Assembly: GCA_031255495.1 (NCBI GenBank)
Contig: JAIRSK010000062.1
Coordinates: forward strand, 1-41,193
Length of the DNA stretch: 41,193 nt
From: Endomicrobiellum devescovinae
GTDB lineage: Bacteria; Elusimicrobiota; Endomicrobiia; Endomicrobiales; Endomicrobiaceae
Direction of reading: 5' to 3'
Shown here: piece after piece, positions 16,161-24,895 of the stretch
Numbering within the stretch: the stretch's first letter is position 1
How the letters are laid out: each line of letters begins with the position of its first letter
Program-made: the position numbers and the translations under genes
The notes under the pieces: generated by a model
The model's database searches: none
The model's input: only the letters and a program-made list of their open reading frames with translations
Told to the model about the DNA's origin: nothing

Positions 16161-17291
16161 TTAATTATCCTTAATAAAAATTTTTGCAAGAAAGCTTTTC
16201 CTAAAACCTATAGCTTTTTTTGGACACATCTCGTGGCAACAAAAACAACTTATGCACTTCTTAGTGTTTATGTAAGGATAATCGCTTCCCCTACTTTGTA
16301 TTGCGCCTACAGGGCATGCTTTTGTACAAAGCAAACATTTAACACAAATATTTCTATTTATGCTAGCTTTTACCCACAAAAGCCTGCCAAGCATTTGTAC
16401 AATAGGTTTTGGAAAAATATCCAATTTTCGCAAATTTGGAAACTTAAACTTTTGAAAGTTAAAATCTTTGGGGGATTTCCCCAAAACTTCCACTTTGTTT
16501 ATGGTATCAGCAGTCATGTTTAAATTTTTCAACAAATCGCTGCTTGATATATCGTAATTTAATTCTTTCATCAAATATGCATCTAAAACCGCTGTGTCTT
16601 GAGAAATTGCAAGTAAATCAGTTTTTCTTACTTCTCCTGCACTTGGACCATTGCCTTCCATTGACAAAATTGCATCTATAAGAGTAAATCTTACTTTGTC
16701 TTTAAAAAACAAATAAATATTTGTAAGCAAATTAGCAAAATCTTTATTTTTTGAAGCATATTTGTGATATTCAACTTTTATAAGACCCGGAACAGTTCCG
16801 TAAAAGTTTTTTATGCCCGCTGAAAAACCCATCAGCATGTGAGTTTTAAGCTTCGGGAGATTTATTATGCCATCACAATCCAAAACAGCGTTTGAGAAGT
16901 TAACTTTCTTTATGTTCTTATCGCCGATGTCAAAATCTTTGGAACCGACAGCTTCAAAATTTATTAGCTCTATATTCTCTTCCCTACAGACTTTCTCCAT
17001 ACCTGTAACTTCCCAGACATTTTTTATATTTCGGATTGCTCCTCCAGGACTGTCGCCGACTATAGGAATAGCTCCTGCTTCTTTCACAAGTTTTATTATA
17101 ACTCTTACAATTTCTGGATGAGTGGTTACAGCTTTTAAAGGATCTTTGGGACTTAACAGATTTGGTTTAATAAGAATACGCTCAGAAGGCTTTATAAAAG
17201 CAGATATGCCGCCAAGAAGAGCAACTGCTTCTCTAACGGCATTATTCGCTTTATTGTAATCGTCGCATTTTACAAGACCTATTTTTGTCAT
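16161..17291 (-). CDS. DUF362 protein with C-terminal two-cluster ferredoxin domain
   Basis: A DUF362 domain (about 1-290), with segments such as RILIKPNLLSPKDP and NLPKLKTHMLMGFSAGIKNF, is followed by a ferredoxin-like tail holding two CxxCxxCxxxCP-type sites for [4Fe-4S] clusters (ICVKCLLCTKACP and CISCFCCHEMCP). The family is common in anaerobes but its reaction is unknown; an electron-transfer or redox maturation role is only inferred from the clusters. A TTG at 17336 would extend it 15 residues into smc. The ATG at 17291 avoids the overlap and gives a conventional domain start (MTKIGLVK). Confidence 0.88.
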   Translation of the reverse strand: MTKIGLVKCDDYNKANNAVREAVALLGGISAFIKPSERILIKPNLLSPKDPLKAVTTHPEIVRVIIKLVKEAGAIPIVGDSPGGAIRNIKNVWEVTGMEKVCREENIELINFEAVGSKDFDIGDKNIKKVNFSNAVLDCDGIINLPKLKTHMLMGFSAGIKNFYGTVPGLIKVEYHKYASKNKDFANLLTNIYLFFKDKVRFTLIDAILSMEGNGPSAGEVRKTDLLAISQDTAVLDAYLMKELNYDISSSDLLKNLNMTADTINKVEVLGKSPKDFNFQKFKFPNLRKLDIFPKPIVQMLGRLLWVKASINRNICVKCLLCTKACPVGAIQSRGSDYPYINTKKCISCFCCHEMCPKKAIGFRKSFLAKIFIKDN

Positions 17292-17310
17292 TAAATCATG
17301 TTTCCAATTA

Positions 17311-20300
17311 TTATGCTTCTTGAATTTTAGAGTCAACTTCGTCTTGCTTGTTCATCTTTACTGAGATTATTTTTGAAATACCGTGCTCTTCCATTGTCAC
17401 ACCGTAAAGAACGTCCGCCATTTCCATTGTGCGCTTGTTATGCGTTACAACCAAAAACTGCGTCTTTGACGCAAATTCTTTAATCATAGAGTTATACCTA
17501 CCCACATTTGCATCATCTAAAGGAGCATCTACTTCATCTAAAATACAAAATGGAGACGGCTTAACCATAAAAAATGCAAATAACAGAGCTACAGCCGTTA
17601 AAGCTTTTTCTCCTCCCGAGCAAAGAGAAATATTCTGCAATTTTTTTCCCGGAGGCTGAGCATAAATATCCACGCCACTTTCAAGCAAATTGTTTTCGTC
17701 AGTAAGCATTAAATCCGCTTCGCCGCCACCAAATAATTTTCTGTAAAGGTTTTTAAAATTATCTCTTACAATATCAAAAGTCTTTTTAAAATTCTCTATC
17801 GTTGATTGATTTATTTTCTTTATAACTTCAAGCAAATCGTCTTTTGCTTTTAACAAATCTTGCTGTTGAGCCAAAAGGAAGTTATACCTCTGTTCCAAAG
17901 CATCGTATTCTTCCTGAGCGGCAAGATTAACAGATCCTAGAGATTCCATCTTTCTCTTTATTTTTGTAATTTCTTCATTATTTACTTCTATGCCATCAAA
18001 ATCGTTTTTGATTTCTTCATAGGTCTTGCTATATGTCTCAGCAAGCCTCTTCTCCAAGTCATTTTTTTGATATTCAAAATTTTTTAAATCTATTTGCATC
18101 GCATTGACTTCATTATTTAACTCATCAACCTTACCGCGCAAAGCGTGCCATTCATTAGTCTTTGAATCTAATACATCTTGCAGACTCTGTCTGTCGGTTA
18201 AAGAACTCTGTATTTCAACCTCTTTTTGAGCTTGACTTTCATATAATTGCTGAATTTTAACTGTCTCAGTTTCTTGAGAAGTAAGAAGTTCAGAAAGTTT
18301 CTCGTCACTTTCAACAATCTTGTTTTCAGCGTATTCTATCTGTTTTTTTATATTTGCAATATTGTCCAACAAATATTGCTGTCCTTGACGCTTATTTTCA
18401 AATTCCGCAACTTTTTTATCCCAAACACTCCTTGCTTCCATCATCAACGGAGCTGAGGTCTCCTCTTCTTTTTTAGCTGCAAACGTATCGTTTTCTATAA
18501 TTTTCAATTCTTCGTAAAACCTATTTTCTTCGTCTTCATGTTCAGCAAGTTTTATTTCAAAAACAGATATTTTTTCGTTAAAGGAGTTCAATTCCGTTGC
18601 TTTTAAGCTTATTTCTTCTTTGTGCTTATTTATTTCTTCAGTGATACTTTTTATATCGTTTTTCTTTTCTTCTATTTGGCTACGTTTACCCTCTATTTGA
18701 GTTTTTACTTTAATAGCGTCAAAACCTAGTCTTTCTTTTTCTAGTCGCAAATTGATTTGATTTTCATATATCCGTTCAATTTCAGATTGCGCAGTAGAAA
18801 TATTCAGCTTTAATTCTTCCGATTTATTTTGAAGATTTTTTATTTGTTCCTCAATTAATACAGGTTTTTCAAAAGATATTTTTCCTCCGCCTGAAACAAC
18901 AACGTTTCCATAAATCTTATTTCCAGAAACTAAAGCACCAGAGCAAACATAGCGAATTATCTTTTCATCAGAAGAATTATATTTTAAAAATTTTATAAGC
19001 TCAGTATAGCCTTGAGGCAAACCTATTGCAGAATTTTGGACTGAATCTGAAATTTTATCGGCAACAATAAATGAAAGACGGCTTAAACCATTTTCTTCCA
19101 AAAATTTAATAGCCTGATCTGCTTTTTCAGCTGTATCGCAAACCAAATAATTTAACCTTTCGCCAAGAGCAGAAGCCACCAATTCCTGCTTATCTTCATC
19201 AGCGTCAATAATGCTGCTTACAGGTCCTCTTGCTAAATTGCCCAAACTTAGAACAGCTCTTATTGAAGACCTAACGGGATCTTGTTGGTCAAATTCCTTA
19301 AGCGTAGATACGCGAGAGTCGTTTGATGCCAAAGATTCTTTGTGCTTCAGAAGAATATTTTCTAACGATTTACGTTTCTCTTCATTTTCTGAAATAATTT
19401 TATTTATCTCTTCTTTTTTTGTTTCAAAAGAACCAATTGACGTGTTTGCCGATTCAAGCTCAGCTTCTATGTTAACTATTTCTTGACGAGTAGGCTCAAC
19501 GTCATTTTCAAGCCTTGAAATTATTCTTCGTAAAGAATCTAGTTCTGCGTCAAGATGTATTCTACTTTCAAAAAGTTCGGCTTTTAAATTATGCTGCTGC
19601 TCTTTTTCAAACTCAAACTGCGAGAGTTTTTCTCTTATTTCATTTTCTCTCGCCTCTAATTCAGATAATCTGCTTTTTACTAAATTATACTGCCGCTCTT
19701 TTTCTCTGTAGTCAGCTTCATATTTAACTAAATCGTCAGCCAAAGTTCCGTCGTCTGAATTTAAAGTTTTGAGCTGTTCTTCCATCTGTATGACCTTTTC
19801 TCTATTTACAACTAACTCTTGCTCAAGACTCTCTTTTTCAGACTTTATTTCGCCTTCTCTTTGCATGGCATGTTGAATTATTTGATCTGCCACACCTATC
19901 TGCATTTTTATTTCACTTAAATCCTTATTTACACTTACATATGACTCATTCTTTTCATCTAAAGACAAACGAATTTCCTGTATTTCAGTGTCAAGCTGAG
20001 CCATTAAAGTATTTGTAGATTCAAATTCTTTTATTTTAGGATCAAGCTCTGTTTTTATTCTTACTATTTCATTATTGCCGTAAGATATATGATGGACTAA
20101 AGAAGCCACTTCATAATTTGCAAGCTCTTCTTGATACTTCTTATACTGCTTTGCTTTTTTAGCAGCTATATCTAATGCGGTTATCTGCTGTTTGTGTATA
20201 GCCAAAGCATCTGACAAGCGTGACATATCCGCATCTATTTTCTCAAGCCTTCTTAGCGTTTCTTCTCTTCTTACTTTATATTTGGAAACTCCTGCTGCTT

Positions 20301-20787
20301 CTTCAAATAATTCTCTTCTATCTTCAGGTTTTGCCGTAGTTAAAAAGTCCACCTTACCCTGCTCAATTATAGAATATCCGTCGGAACCTATACCTGTGTC
20401 CAAAAACATGTCCCTTATATCTTTAAGCCTGCACTGAGTCTTATTGATAAAATATTCGCTCTCGCCGCTTCTAAATAATCTTCTCGTAACAGTAACTTCA
20501 GAATAATCAATAGGCAAAATATTTTGCGAATTGTCAAAAGTAAGAGAAACTTCCGCCATTCCTGTAGTCGCCCTAGTCTGAGTTCCTCCAAATATAACTT
20601 CCTGCATGTTGGAGCTTCTCATAGATTTGGCTCTCTGCTCTCCGAGACACCAACGAATAGAATCCGATATATTAGACTTGCCGCATCCATTAGGTCCTAT
20701 AATTCCAGAAATGCCTTGTTCAAAATTCAATACTGTTTTATCGGCAAATGACTTGAAACCACAAACTTCTACTTTCTTTAAATACAT
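17311..20787 (-). CDS. smc: Chromosome segregation ATPase SMC
   Basis: SMC dimers with ScpA and ScpB organise and separate chromosomes. The protein has 1158 residues in the standard order: N-terminal ATPase half with Walker A GPNGCGKSN (31-39), coiled coil, hinge domain (about 500-650), returning coiled coil, and C-terminal ATPase half with signature LCSGGEKALTAVALLFAFF and Walker B FCILDEVDAPLDDANV. The ATG shares one base with the stop of the 73-residue gene upstream. scpA and scpB are not in the window. Confidence 0.97.
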   Translation of the reverse strand: MYLKKVEVCGFKSFADKTVLNFEQGISGIIGPNGCGKSNISDSIRWCLGEQRAKSMRSSNMQEVIFGGTQTRATTGMAEVSLTFDNSQNILPIDYSEVTVTRRLFRSGESEYFINKTQCRLKDIRDMFLDTGIGSDGYSIIEQGKVDFLTTAKPEDRRELFEEAAGVSKYKVRREETLRRLEKIDADMSRLSDALAIHKQQITALDIAAKKAKQYKKYQEELANYEVASLVHHISYGNNEIVRIKTELDPKIKEFESTNTLMAQLDTEIQEIRLSLDEKNESYVSVNKDLSEIKMQIGVADQIIQHAMQREGEIKSEKESLEQELVVNREKVIQMEEQLKTLNSDDGTLADDLVKYEADYREKERQYNLVKSRLSELEARENEIREKLSQFEFEKEQQHNLKAELFESRIHLDAELDSLRRIISRLENDVEPTRQEIVNIEAELESANTSIGSFETKKEEINKIISENEEKRKSLENILLKHKESLASNDSRVSTLKEFDQQDPVRSSIRAVLSLGNLARGPVSSIIDADEDKQELVASALGERLNYLVCDTAEKADQAIKFLEENGLSRLSFIVADKISDSVQNSAIGLPQGYTELIKFLKYNSSDEKIIRYVCSGALVSGNKIYGNVVVSGGGKISFEKPVLIEEQIKNLQNKSEELKLNISTAQSEIERIYENQINLRLEKERLGFDAIKVKTQIEGKRSQIEEKKNDIKSITEEINKHKEEISLKATELNSFNEKISVFEIKLAEHEDEENRFYEELKIIENDTFAAKKEEETSAPLMMEARSVWDKKVAEFENKRQGQQYLLDNIANIKKQIEYAENKIVESDEKLSELLTSQETETVKIQQLYESQAQKEVEIQSSLTDRQSLQDVLDSKTNEWHALRGKVDELNNEVNAMQIDLKNFEYQKNDLEKRLAETYSKTYEEIKNDFDGIEVNNEEITKIKRKMESLGSVNLAAQEEYDALEQRYNFLLAQQQDLLKAKDDLLEVIKKINQSTIENFKKTFDIVRDNFKNLYRKLFGGGEADLMLTDENNLLESGVDIYAQPPGKKLQNISLCSGGEKALTAVALLFAFFMVKPSPFCILDEVDAPLDDANVGRYNSMIKEFASKTQFLVVTHNKRTMEMADVLYGVTMEEHGISKIISVKMNKQDEVDSKIQEA

Positions 20788-21008
20788 TAAAATTCCCTGT
20801 GAGTTTTAATTTTTGTGCTTCCGCTTTCACAATAATCTTCAGGGGAGAGTCCTTCATAAGATTTTCTTAATCTTTTTACGTAATTCTTTGAAGTCTTATC
20901 GTCGTTTTGCAAAAAAGTTCTTGCAAGAACAAATGCTGAGCATAATACTGCAGAAAACAAACATGCTTTTCCTAAACTTTCAAAAAAAATATTTCTTTCC
21001 TTTAGCAT
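20787..21008 (-). CDS. Small single-span membrane protein, unknown
   Basis: A protein of 73 residues with one hydrophobic segment (about 12-31, LGKACLFSAVLCSAFVLART) and a charged, basic C-terminal half. I do not recognise it. Its start overlaps the stop of the 120-residue gene by 7 bases and its stop shares one base with the smc start, so three genes are coupled. That tight coupling is the main evidence that it is translated. Confidence 0.7.
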   Translation of the reverse strand: MLKERNIFFESLGKACLFSAVLCSAFVLARTFLQNDDKTSKNYVKRLRKSYEGLSPEDYCESGSTKIKTHREF

Positions 21009-21364
21009 ACTTTACATTTCCTCTTTTTAGACTCTGCTATAATCTTTCCGTGATGGTTTACAAGTCTTGCTGACAGGGAATGGTGTCCCTGTGCGAAATC
21101 CGTCCAATCAAACCACCAATATCCGCTACCGAATCTGCATGGAAGCCATTCGCCGTCATTAAATGAAATTTCAACATATCCGTCATTAGATGCTCCTATA
21201 CGCAATGCATAGTGCAACCCATTAATTATTTCCGCTTCGTTTGGGTAATCTATAATTATGTATGAACTTGAGGGGACTTCATCTACAGAATCTTTTTTAG
21301 ACACAGAGTTAACATTTTTTTTCTTAACGCTTTTCTTTTCAGCTGCTTTTTTTCTTATAACCAT
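21002..21364 (-). CDS. Unknown protein with Lys-rich N-terminus and predicted beta-sandwich
   Basis: A protein of 120 residues. The first 28 or so are dominated by Lys, Ser and Val (basic, probably disordered). The rest has short alternating hydrophobic strands and the aromatic-rich segment FGSGYWWFDWTDFAQG, recalling Ig-like or carbohydrate-binding beta-sandwiches. No signal peptide is visible. It has a very good ribosome site (CGGAGGA 7 bases before ATG). I cannot name the family; the fold suggestion is inference from the residue pattern only. Confidence 0.75.
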   Translation of the reverse strand: MVIRKKAAEKKSVKKKNVNSVSKKDSVDEVPSSSYIIIDYPNEAEIINGLHYALRIGASNDGYVEISFNDGEWLPCRFGSGYWWFDWTDFAQGHHSLSARLVNHHGKIIAESKKRKCKVC

Positions 21365-21447
21365 TTACAGTTCCTCCGACTTTACAAAATTTCAAACCTT
21401 ATTGCGAAAATCTTGTCTTATCTTCGGAAAAAAGCAAAACTAAACTG

Positions 21448-22560
21448 CTAACTGCCATACACAGCATACTTCTTATAAATTCTGCCGCTCATCATTTCTG
21501 CTGTGCGCTGCGTCATTATGTTGTCGTCAAGAACCCACGAAAGTTCGCAATGTTTGTACCCTATTCTCAATGCGTTTTTTAAACCTCTTTCATACATAAT
21601 TGCTTCTATGCCTTTGTGCCTGTACTCTTTTACAACTCCCATAACCATAAGCCTCAAGGCATCAATTTTTTTTCTATAATGTAAAAATTTAAAAATTCCA
21701 AAAGGAAAAAGCTTCCCGTTAAGCTTCTTCAATACTTGGTTATAATCGGGCAAAGAAATAAGCATTCCGACAGGTTCTTCCCCTATGCTTGCAATTATTA
21801 TCATGTCAGGATCTATAATCATTTTCAACTTTGAAGCTATAGAAACAAATTCTTCATCGCTCCAAGGAACAAATCCCCAATTCTTTTCCCAAGCCCTGTT
21901 ATATATTGAGATAGCAGCTTTTAAATCTTCTTCGTAAGAATTTTTCCGAACTGTCCTAATTTTTAAACCTGTAAGCTTTTTCTTAGCCATCTCAACAACA
22001 CGTTCAAGCCTTTTAACTCTTGAATCCGCAGAAACGTCCATATTGTAAGCGTACAATTCTTTTACTTTTTTAAGACCAGACTGCTCGGCAAGGTTCAAGT
22101 AATACTTAGGGCTATAAGGCATCATAAAGCTTGGAGGAATATCAAAACCTTCTAACAAAAAACCACATTCGTCATTTGTAGAAGGGTTCATAGGACCGAT
22201 CATTTTTTTGATACCCTGTTCATTTAGCCATTCTTGAGCCGAACAAAAAAGAGCTTTGGCAATCTGGGCATCGTTAATACATTCAAAAAAACCGAAAAAA
22301 CCACATTTATCATCTTGGAAAGATATATAATTATAATCTATTATCGCCGCAATTCTACCTACAACATTATTGTTGCCGTCATAAGCCAAAAATAATTGCC
22401 TTCTCGCATGTAGCCAAAAAGGATTTTTATTTTCAGAAATAATCCTTTTCACATCGCAAATTAATGGAGGAACCCACTTACTACTATTTGAATAAATTTT
22501 CCAAGGAAATTTAACAAACTGATTCATTTGATCTTTGTTGCCGGCTTTCACTATTATCAT
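21448..22560 (-). CDS. GNAT-fold acyltransferase, candidate bacterial ceramide synthase (bCerS-like)
   Basis: A protein of 370 residues with an N-terminal family-specific region and a C-terminal acetyltransferase-like fold. Conserved-looking blocks include FWLHARRQLFLAY (48-60), GFFGFFE (87-93) and GPMNPSTNDECG (122-133). The Caulobacter ceramide synthase bCerS is a GNAT-related enzyme that acylates the sphingoid intermediate. This gene lies 20 bases after an SPT-like gene and in one operon with a CerR-like reductase, the same partners. Function is inferred from this trio; a different acyltransferase activity is possible. Confidence 0.72.
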   Translation of the reverse strand: MIIVKAGNKDQMNQFVKFPWKIYSNSSKWVPPLICDVKRIISENKNPFWLHARRQLFLAYDGNNNVVGRIAAIIDYNYISFQDDKCGFFGFFECINDAQIAKALFCSAQEWLNEQGIKKMIGPMNPSTNDECGFLLEGFDIPPSFMMPYSPKYYLNLAEQSGLKKVKELYAYNMDVSADSRVKRLERVVEMAKKKLTGLKIRTVRKNSYEEDLKAAISIYNRAWEKNWGFVPWSDEEFVSIASKLKMIIDPDMIIIASIGEEPVGMLISLPDYNQVLKKLNGKLFPFGIFKFLHYRKKIDALRLMVMGVVKEYRHKGIEAIMYERGLKNALRIGYKHCELSWVLDDNIMTQRTAEMMSGRIYKKYAVYGS

Positions 22561-22580
22561 TTATATATTTCCTAAAAAAA

Positions 22581-23768
22581 CTATGCTATTACGCCAAGGT
22601 GTTTACCAACTTTTTTAAATTTATCTAATATAAAATCCAAGTGGCTATCAGTATGCGTTGACATATAGCTTGTCCTTATTATTGATTGCCCTTCGGGAAC
22701 CGCAGGAGTTACAACGGGAGAAGCAAATATGCCTTCGTCAAAGAGCATTCGCCACATTTTGAAAGCAACCAAGTCGTTCCCAACGGTTAAAGGTATAATT
22801 GGCGATTGAGAATTATTAATATTATAACCCATAGCCTTAAATTCTTCTTTCATTTTAATTGCTATCTGCATCAATTTCGCTCTTCTCTCAGGCTCGGCAA
22901 CAATCAAATCCAACGCTGTATCAATAGCTCCCACACACGCAGGTGGAAGGCTTGCAGTAAAAATCATGCTTCTTGCATTATGTTTAATATAATTTATAAC
23001 TTTTGAATTGCTTGCTATGAATCCGCCGATTGAAGCCAAAGATTTGGAAGCTGTCGCCATAACAACGTCAACGTCGTCCTGCATGTTGAAATATTCTCCA
23101 GTTCCAGTGCCTTTTTCGCCCAAAACTCCTAAAGAGTGGGCTTCATCAACAAAAAGTCTAGCTCCGTATTTTTTTGCAAGTTTAGAAATTTCAGGCAAGT
23201 TTGTAATATCACCTTCCATACTAAAAACGCCGTCAACAACAATCAATATGCCTTTGCCTTTATGTCTAGCAAGTTGTCTTTCTAAGTCTTCCATATCATT
23301 GTGTCTAAATCTTACCATTTCTCCAAAAGACAAACGGCAACCGTCTATGATAGAAGCGTGGTCTAATCTGTCCGTAACTACAACTTCGCTTTTGCCTACA
23401 AGGCATGAAATTGCGCCTAGATTTGAATGATGTCCTGTAGTAAAAAGAATAGCATCTTCTTTACCAATGAATTTGGCGAATTTTCTTTCAACCTTCTCAT
23501 GCAGATCATTTGTTCCATTGAGAAATCTTGATCCAGTGCAAGATGTTCCGTATTTCTTTGCAGCAAGAGTTGAAGATTCTATAACTTTAGGATGATTTGC
23601 AAGTCCAAGATAATTATTTGAGCAAACGACTATTTTTTTACTGCCGTCAACTATAATTTCGGGTCCTTGCTCGGACTCAACTCTATGAAAATAAGGATAA
23701 AAACCAGTTTGTTTCAAGTCATCAGCAGCATGGAATCCAAAACATTTCTCAAAAACGTCTGTGCTCAT
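22581..23768 (-). CDS. Serine palmitoyltransferase-like alpha-oxoamine synthase
   Basis: This PLP enzyme family condenses an amino acid with an acyl thioester; SPT joins serine and palmitoyl-CoA or acyl-ACP to give 3-ketosphinganine. Landmarks (numbered from a GTG three bases upstream) are DHAS (137-140), FVDEAHSLG (207-215) and the PLP lysine K243 in ASKSLASIGGF. The SKSLASIGGF form and the blocks SRFLNGT and VDGVFSMEGD resemble Bacteroides-type SPT more than glycine C-acetyltransferase (Kbl) or BioF. The Kbl partner Tdh and bio genes are absent nearby. I prefer the ATG at 23768, 7 bases after GGAG. Confidence 0.82.
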   Translation of the reverse strand: MSTDVFEKCFGFHAADDLKQTGFYPYFHRVESEQGPEIIVDGSKKIVVCSNNYLGLANHPKVIESSTLAAKKYGTSCTGSRFLNGTNDLHEKVERKFAKFIGKEDAILFTTGHHSNLGAISCLVGKSEVVVTDRLDHASIIDGCRLSFGEMVRFRHNDMEDLERQLARHKGKGILIVVDGVFSMEGDITNLPEISKLAKKYGARLFVDEAHSLGVLGEKGTGTGEYFNMQDDVDVVMATASKSLASIGGFIASNSKVINYIKHNARSMIFTASLPPACVGAIDTALDLIVAEPERRAKLMQIAIKMKEEFKAMGYNINNSQSPIIPLTVGNDLVAFKMWRMLFDEGIFASPVVTPAVPEGQSIIRTSYMSTHTDSHLDFILDKFKKVGKHLGVIA

Positions 23769-23797
23769 CACGGAACTCCTTACTTATATTTTTATGT

Positions 23798-24778
23798 TTA
23801 AAACCAATTATTTTCCAAATACCAATTATACGTAATTTGAGATGCAACTTCAAGGTTGATAAATTTGATGTTTAAGTCGGTTTCAGCGGGAAAAGTATCG
23901 GCAATCCAAGAATCTTGAAGCATCTCTGTAATTTTCTGTTTGTTTAACACTGCTGGCTTTCCTGTCAATCTTGAAATAACTTCCATAATAAATCCCGCAG
24001 CTTTAAAAGCGAAGTCGGGAGTCAATAAGGGCAAAGACTTAACGCCAACTGAATATGAAATAATTTTTCCGATCTCTGCCCAAGTATAAGCGGAAGAATT
24101 TGCAAGATAATAAGTATTATTGTCACTTTTTCTATTTTCAAGACATAACAATACGGACTTTGCAACATCTTTAACATAAACTAACTGTAAAAGTCTTTTC
24201 TTAGTAGTTATAGGTCTTAAATGTTTATGTACTAGATTAAAAAATATAAATATATCTTTGTCTCTAGGACCATAAACACTTGCAGGACGAAAAATAGTGT
24301 ATGGAACTTTTCTATAAAGAACTTCTCTCACGGCTTTCTCTGCTTCTATTTTGCTTAAACCATAGTCAGAAACAGGTTCTGGAACATCTGTAACTTTCCT
24401 GATAATTCCAACAGGTGATGCTCCCATTGCGGCTTGCGAAGAAATAAAAACGAACTTTTTTAAATTAGAATTATTTCTTAAAATCGCTTCGCAAAGACTT
24501 TTTGTATTTTCTACATTCTCTTTAAAATAATCTTCTTTAGTCATAGCGCGGACAACTCCTGCGCAATGTATAACAACATCTACACCTTTTACAACTTCTT
24601 GTAAGAATTTTTTATTGCCTAAATCGCCATATTTGTATTCAAGCGAGAGATCTTTAATCCACTTTAAATTTGACGTTTGCCTTATAGTACATGTAACTTT
24701 ATGATTAGCTTCTATTAATGCTTCTGCAATATGGCTTCCAACAAATCCATTCGCACCTGTAAGCAAAATTTTAGACAT
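23798..24778 (-). CDS. NAD-dependent epimerase/reductase, candidate ceramide reductase (CerR-like)
   Basis: An extended short-chain dehydrogenase of 326 residues. It has the dinucleotide-binding GANGFVGSH (8-16), the DVVIHCAG block, the catalytic pair Tyr139 and Lys143 in YGLSK, and the substrate-side RPASVYGPRD. In the established bacterial pathway CerR, a member of this superfamily, reduces the keto group of oxidised ceramide. Placement as the first gene before SPT-like and bCerS-like genes supports that role. By sequence alone a sugar-nucleotide or sterol-type 3-beta-hydroxy dehydrogenase cannot be excluded. AGGTGA lies 5 bases before the ATG. Confidence 0.75.
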   Translation of the reverse strand: MSKILLTGANGFVGSHIAEALIEANHKVTCTIRQTSNLKWIKDLSLEYKYGDLGNKKFLQEVVKGVDVVIHCAGVVRAMTKEDYFKENVENTKSLCEAILRNNSNLKKFVFISSQAAMGASPVGIIRKVTDVPEPVSDYGLSKIEAEKAVREVLYRKVPYTIFRPASVYGPRDKDIFIFFNLVHKHLRPITTKKRLLQLVYVKDVAKSVLLCLENRKSDNNTYYLANSSAYTWAEIGKIISYSVGVKSLPLLTPDFAFKAAGFIMEVISRLTGKPAVLNKQKITEMLQDSWIADTFPAETDLNIKFINLEVASQITYNWYLENNWF

Positions 24779-24850
24779 ATGTTCACCTTTTATTTTATTA
24801 ACTATACAATATCCTGACTTTTTGCTATTTGGGAAAACTCAGAATTTACA

Positions 24851-24883
24851 GAAAAAAAGCCACGCAGCTTTCTGCGTGGCTTT
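24851..24883 (-). terminator. Intrinsic terminator after the hydrogenase gene
   Basis: GCCACGCAG (24859-24867) pairs perfectly with CTGCGTGGC (24872-24880) around CTTT, extended by A-T pairs. On the minus strand the stem is followed by a run of at least seven T (24858-24852). It ends the acyl-CoA dehydrogenase-to-hydrogenase transcript and separates it from the sphingolipid-type operon. Confidence 0.92.
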
Positions 24884-24895
24884 ATAAAATAGAGA

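Noticed and set aside
23008..23430. Plus-strand open frame of 140 codons
   Set aside because: It is antisense to the SPT-like gene with no ribosome site or recognisable domain; similar antisense frames occur across the window.
22581..23768. Glycine C-acetyltransferase (Kbl) or BioF as the identity of the oxoamine synthase
   Set aside because: No tdh or bio genes are nearby, the PLP-lysine context is SPT-like, and the neighbours are CerR-like and bCerS-like. Not fully excluded by sequence alone.
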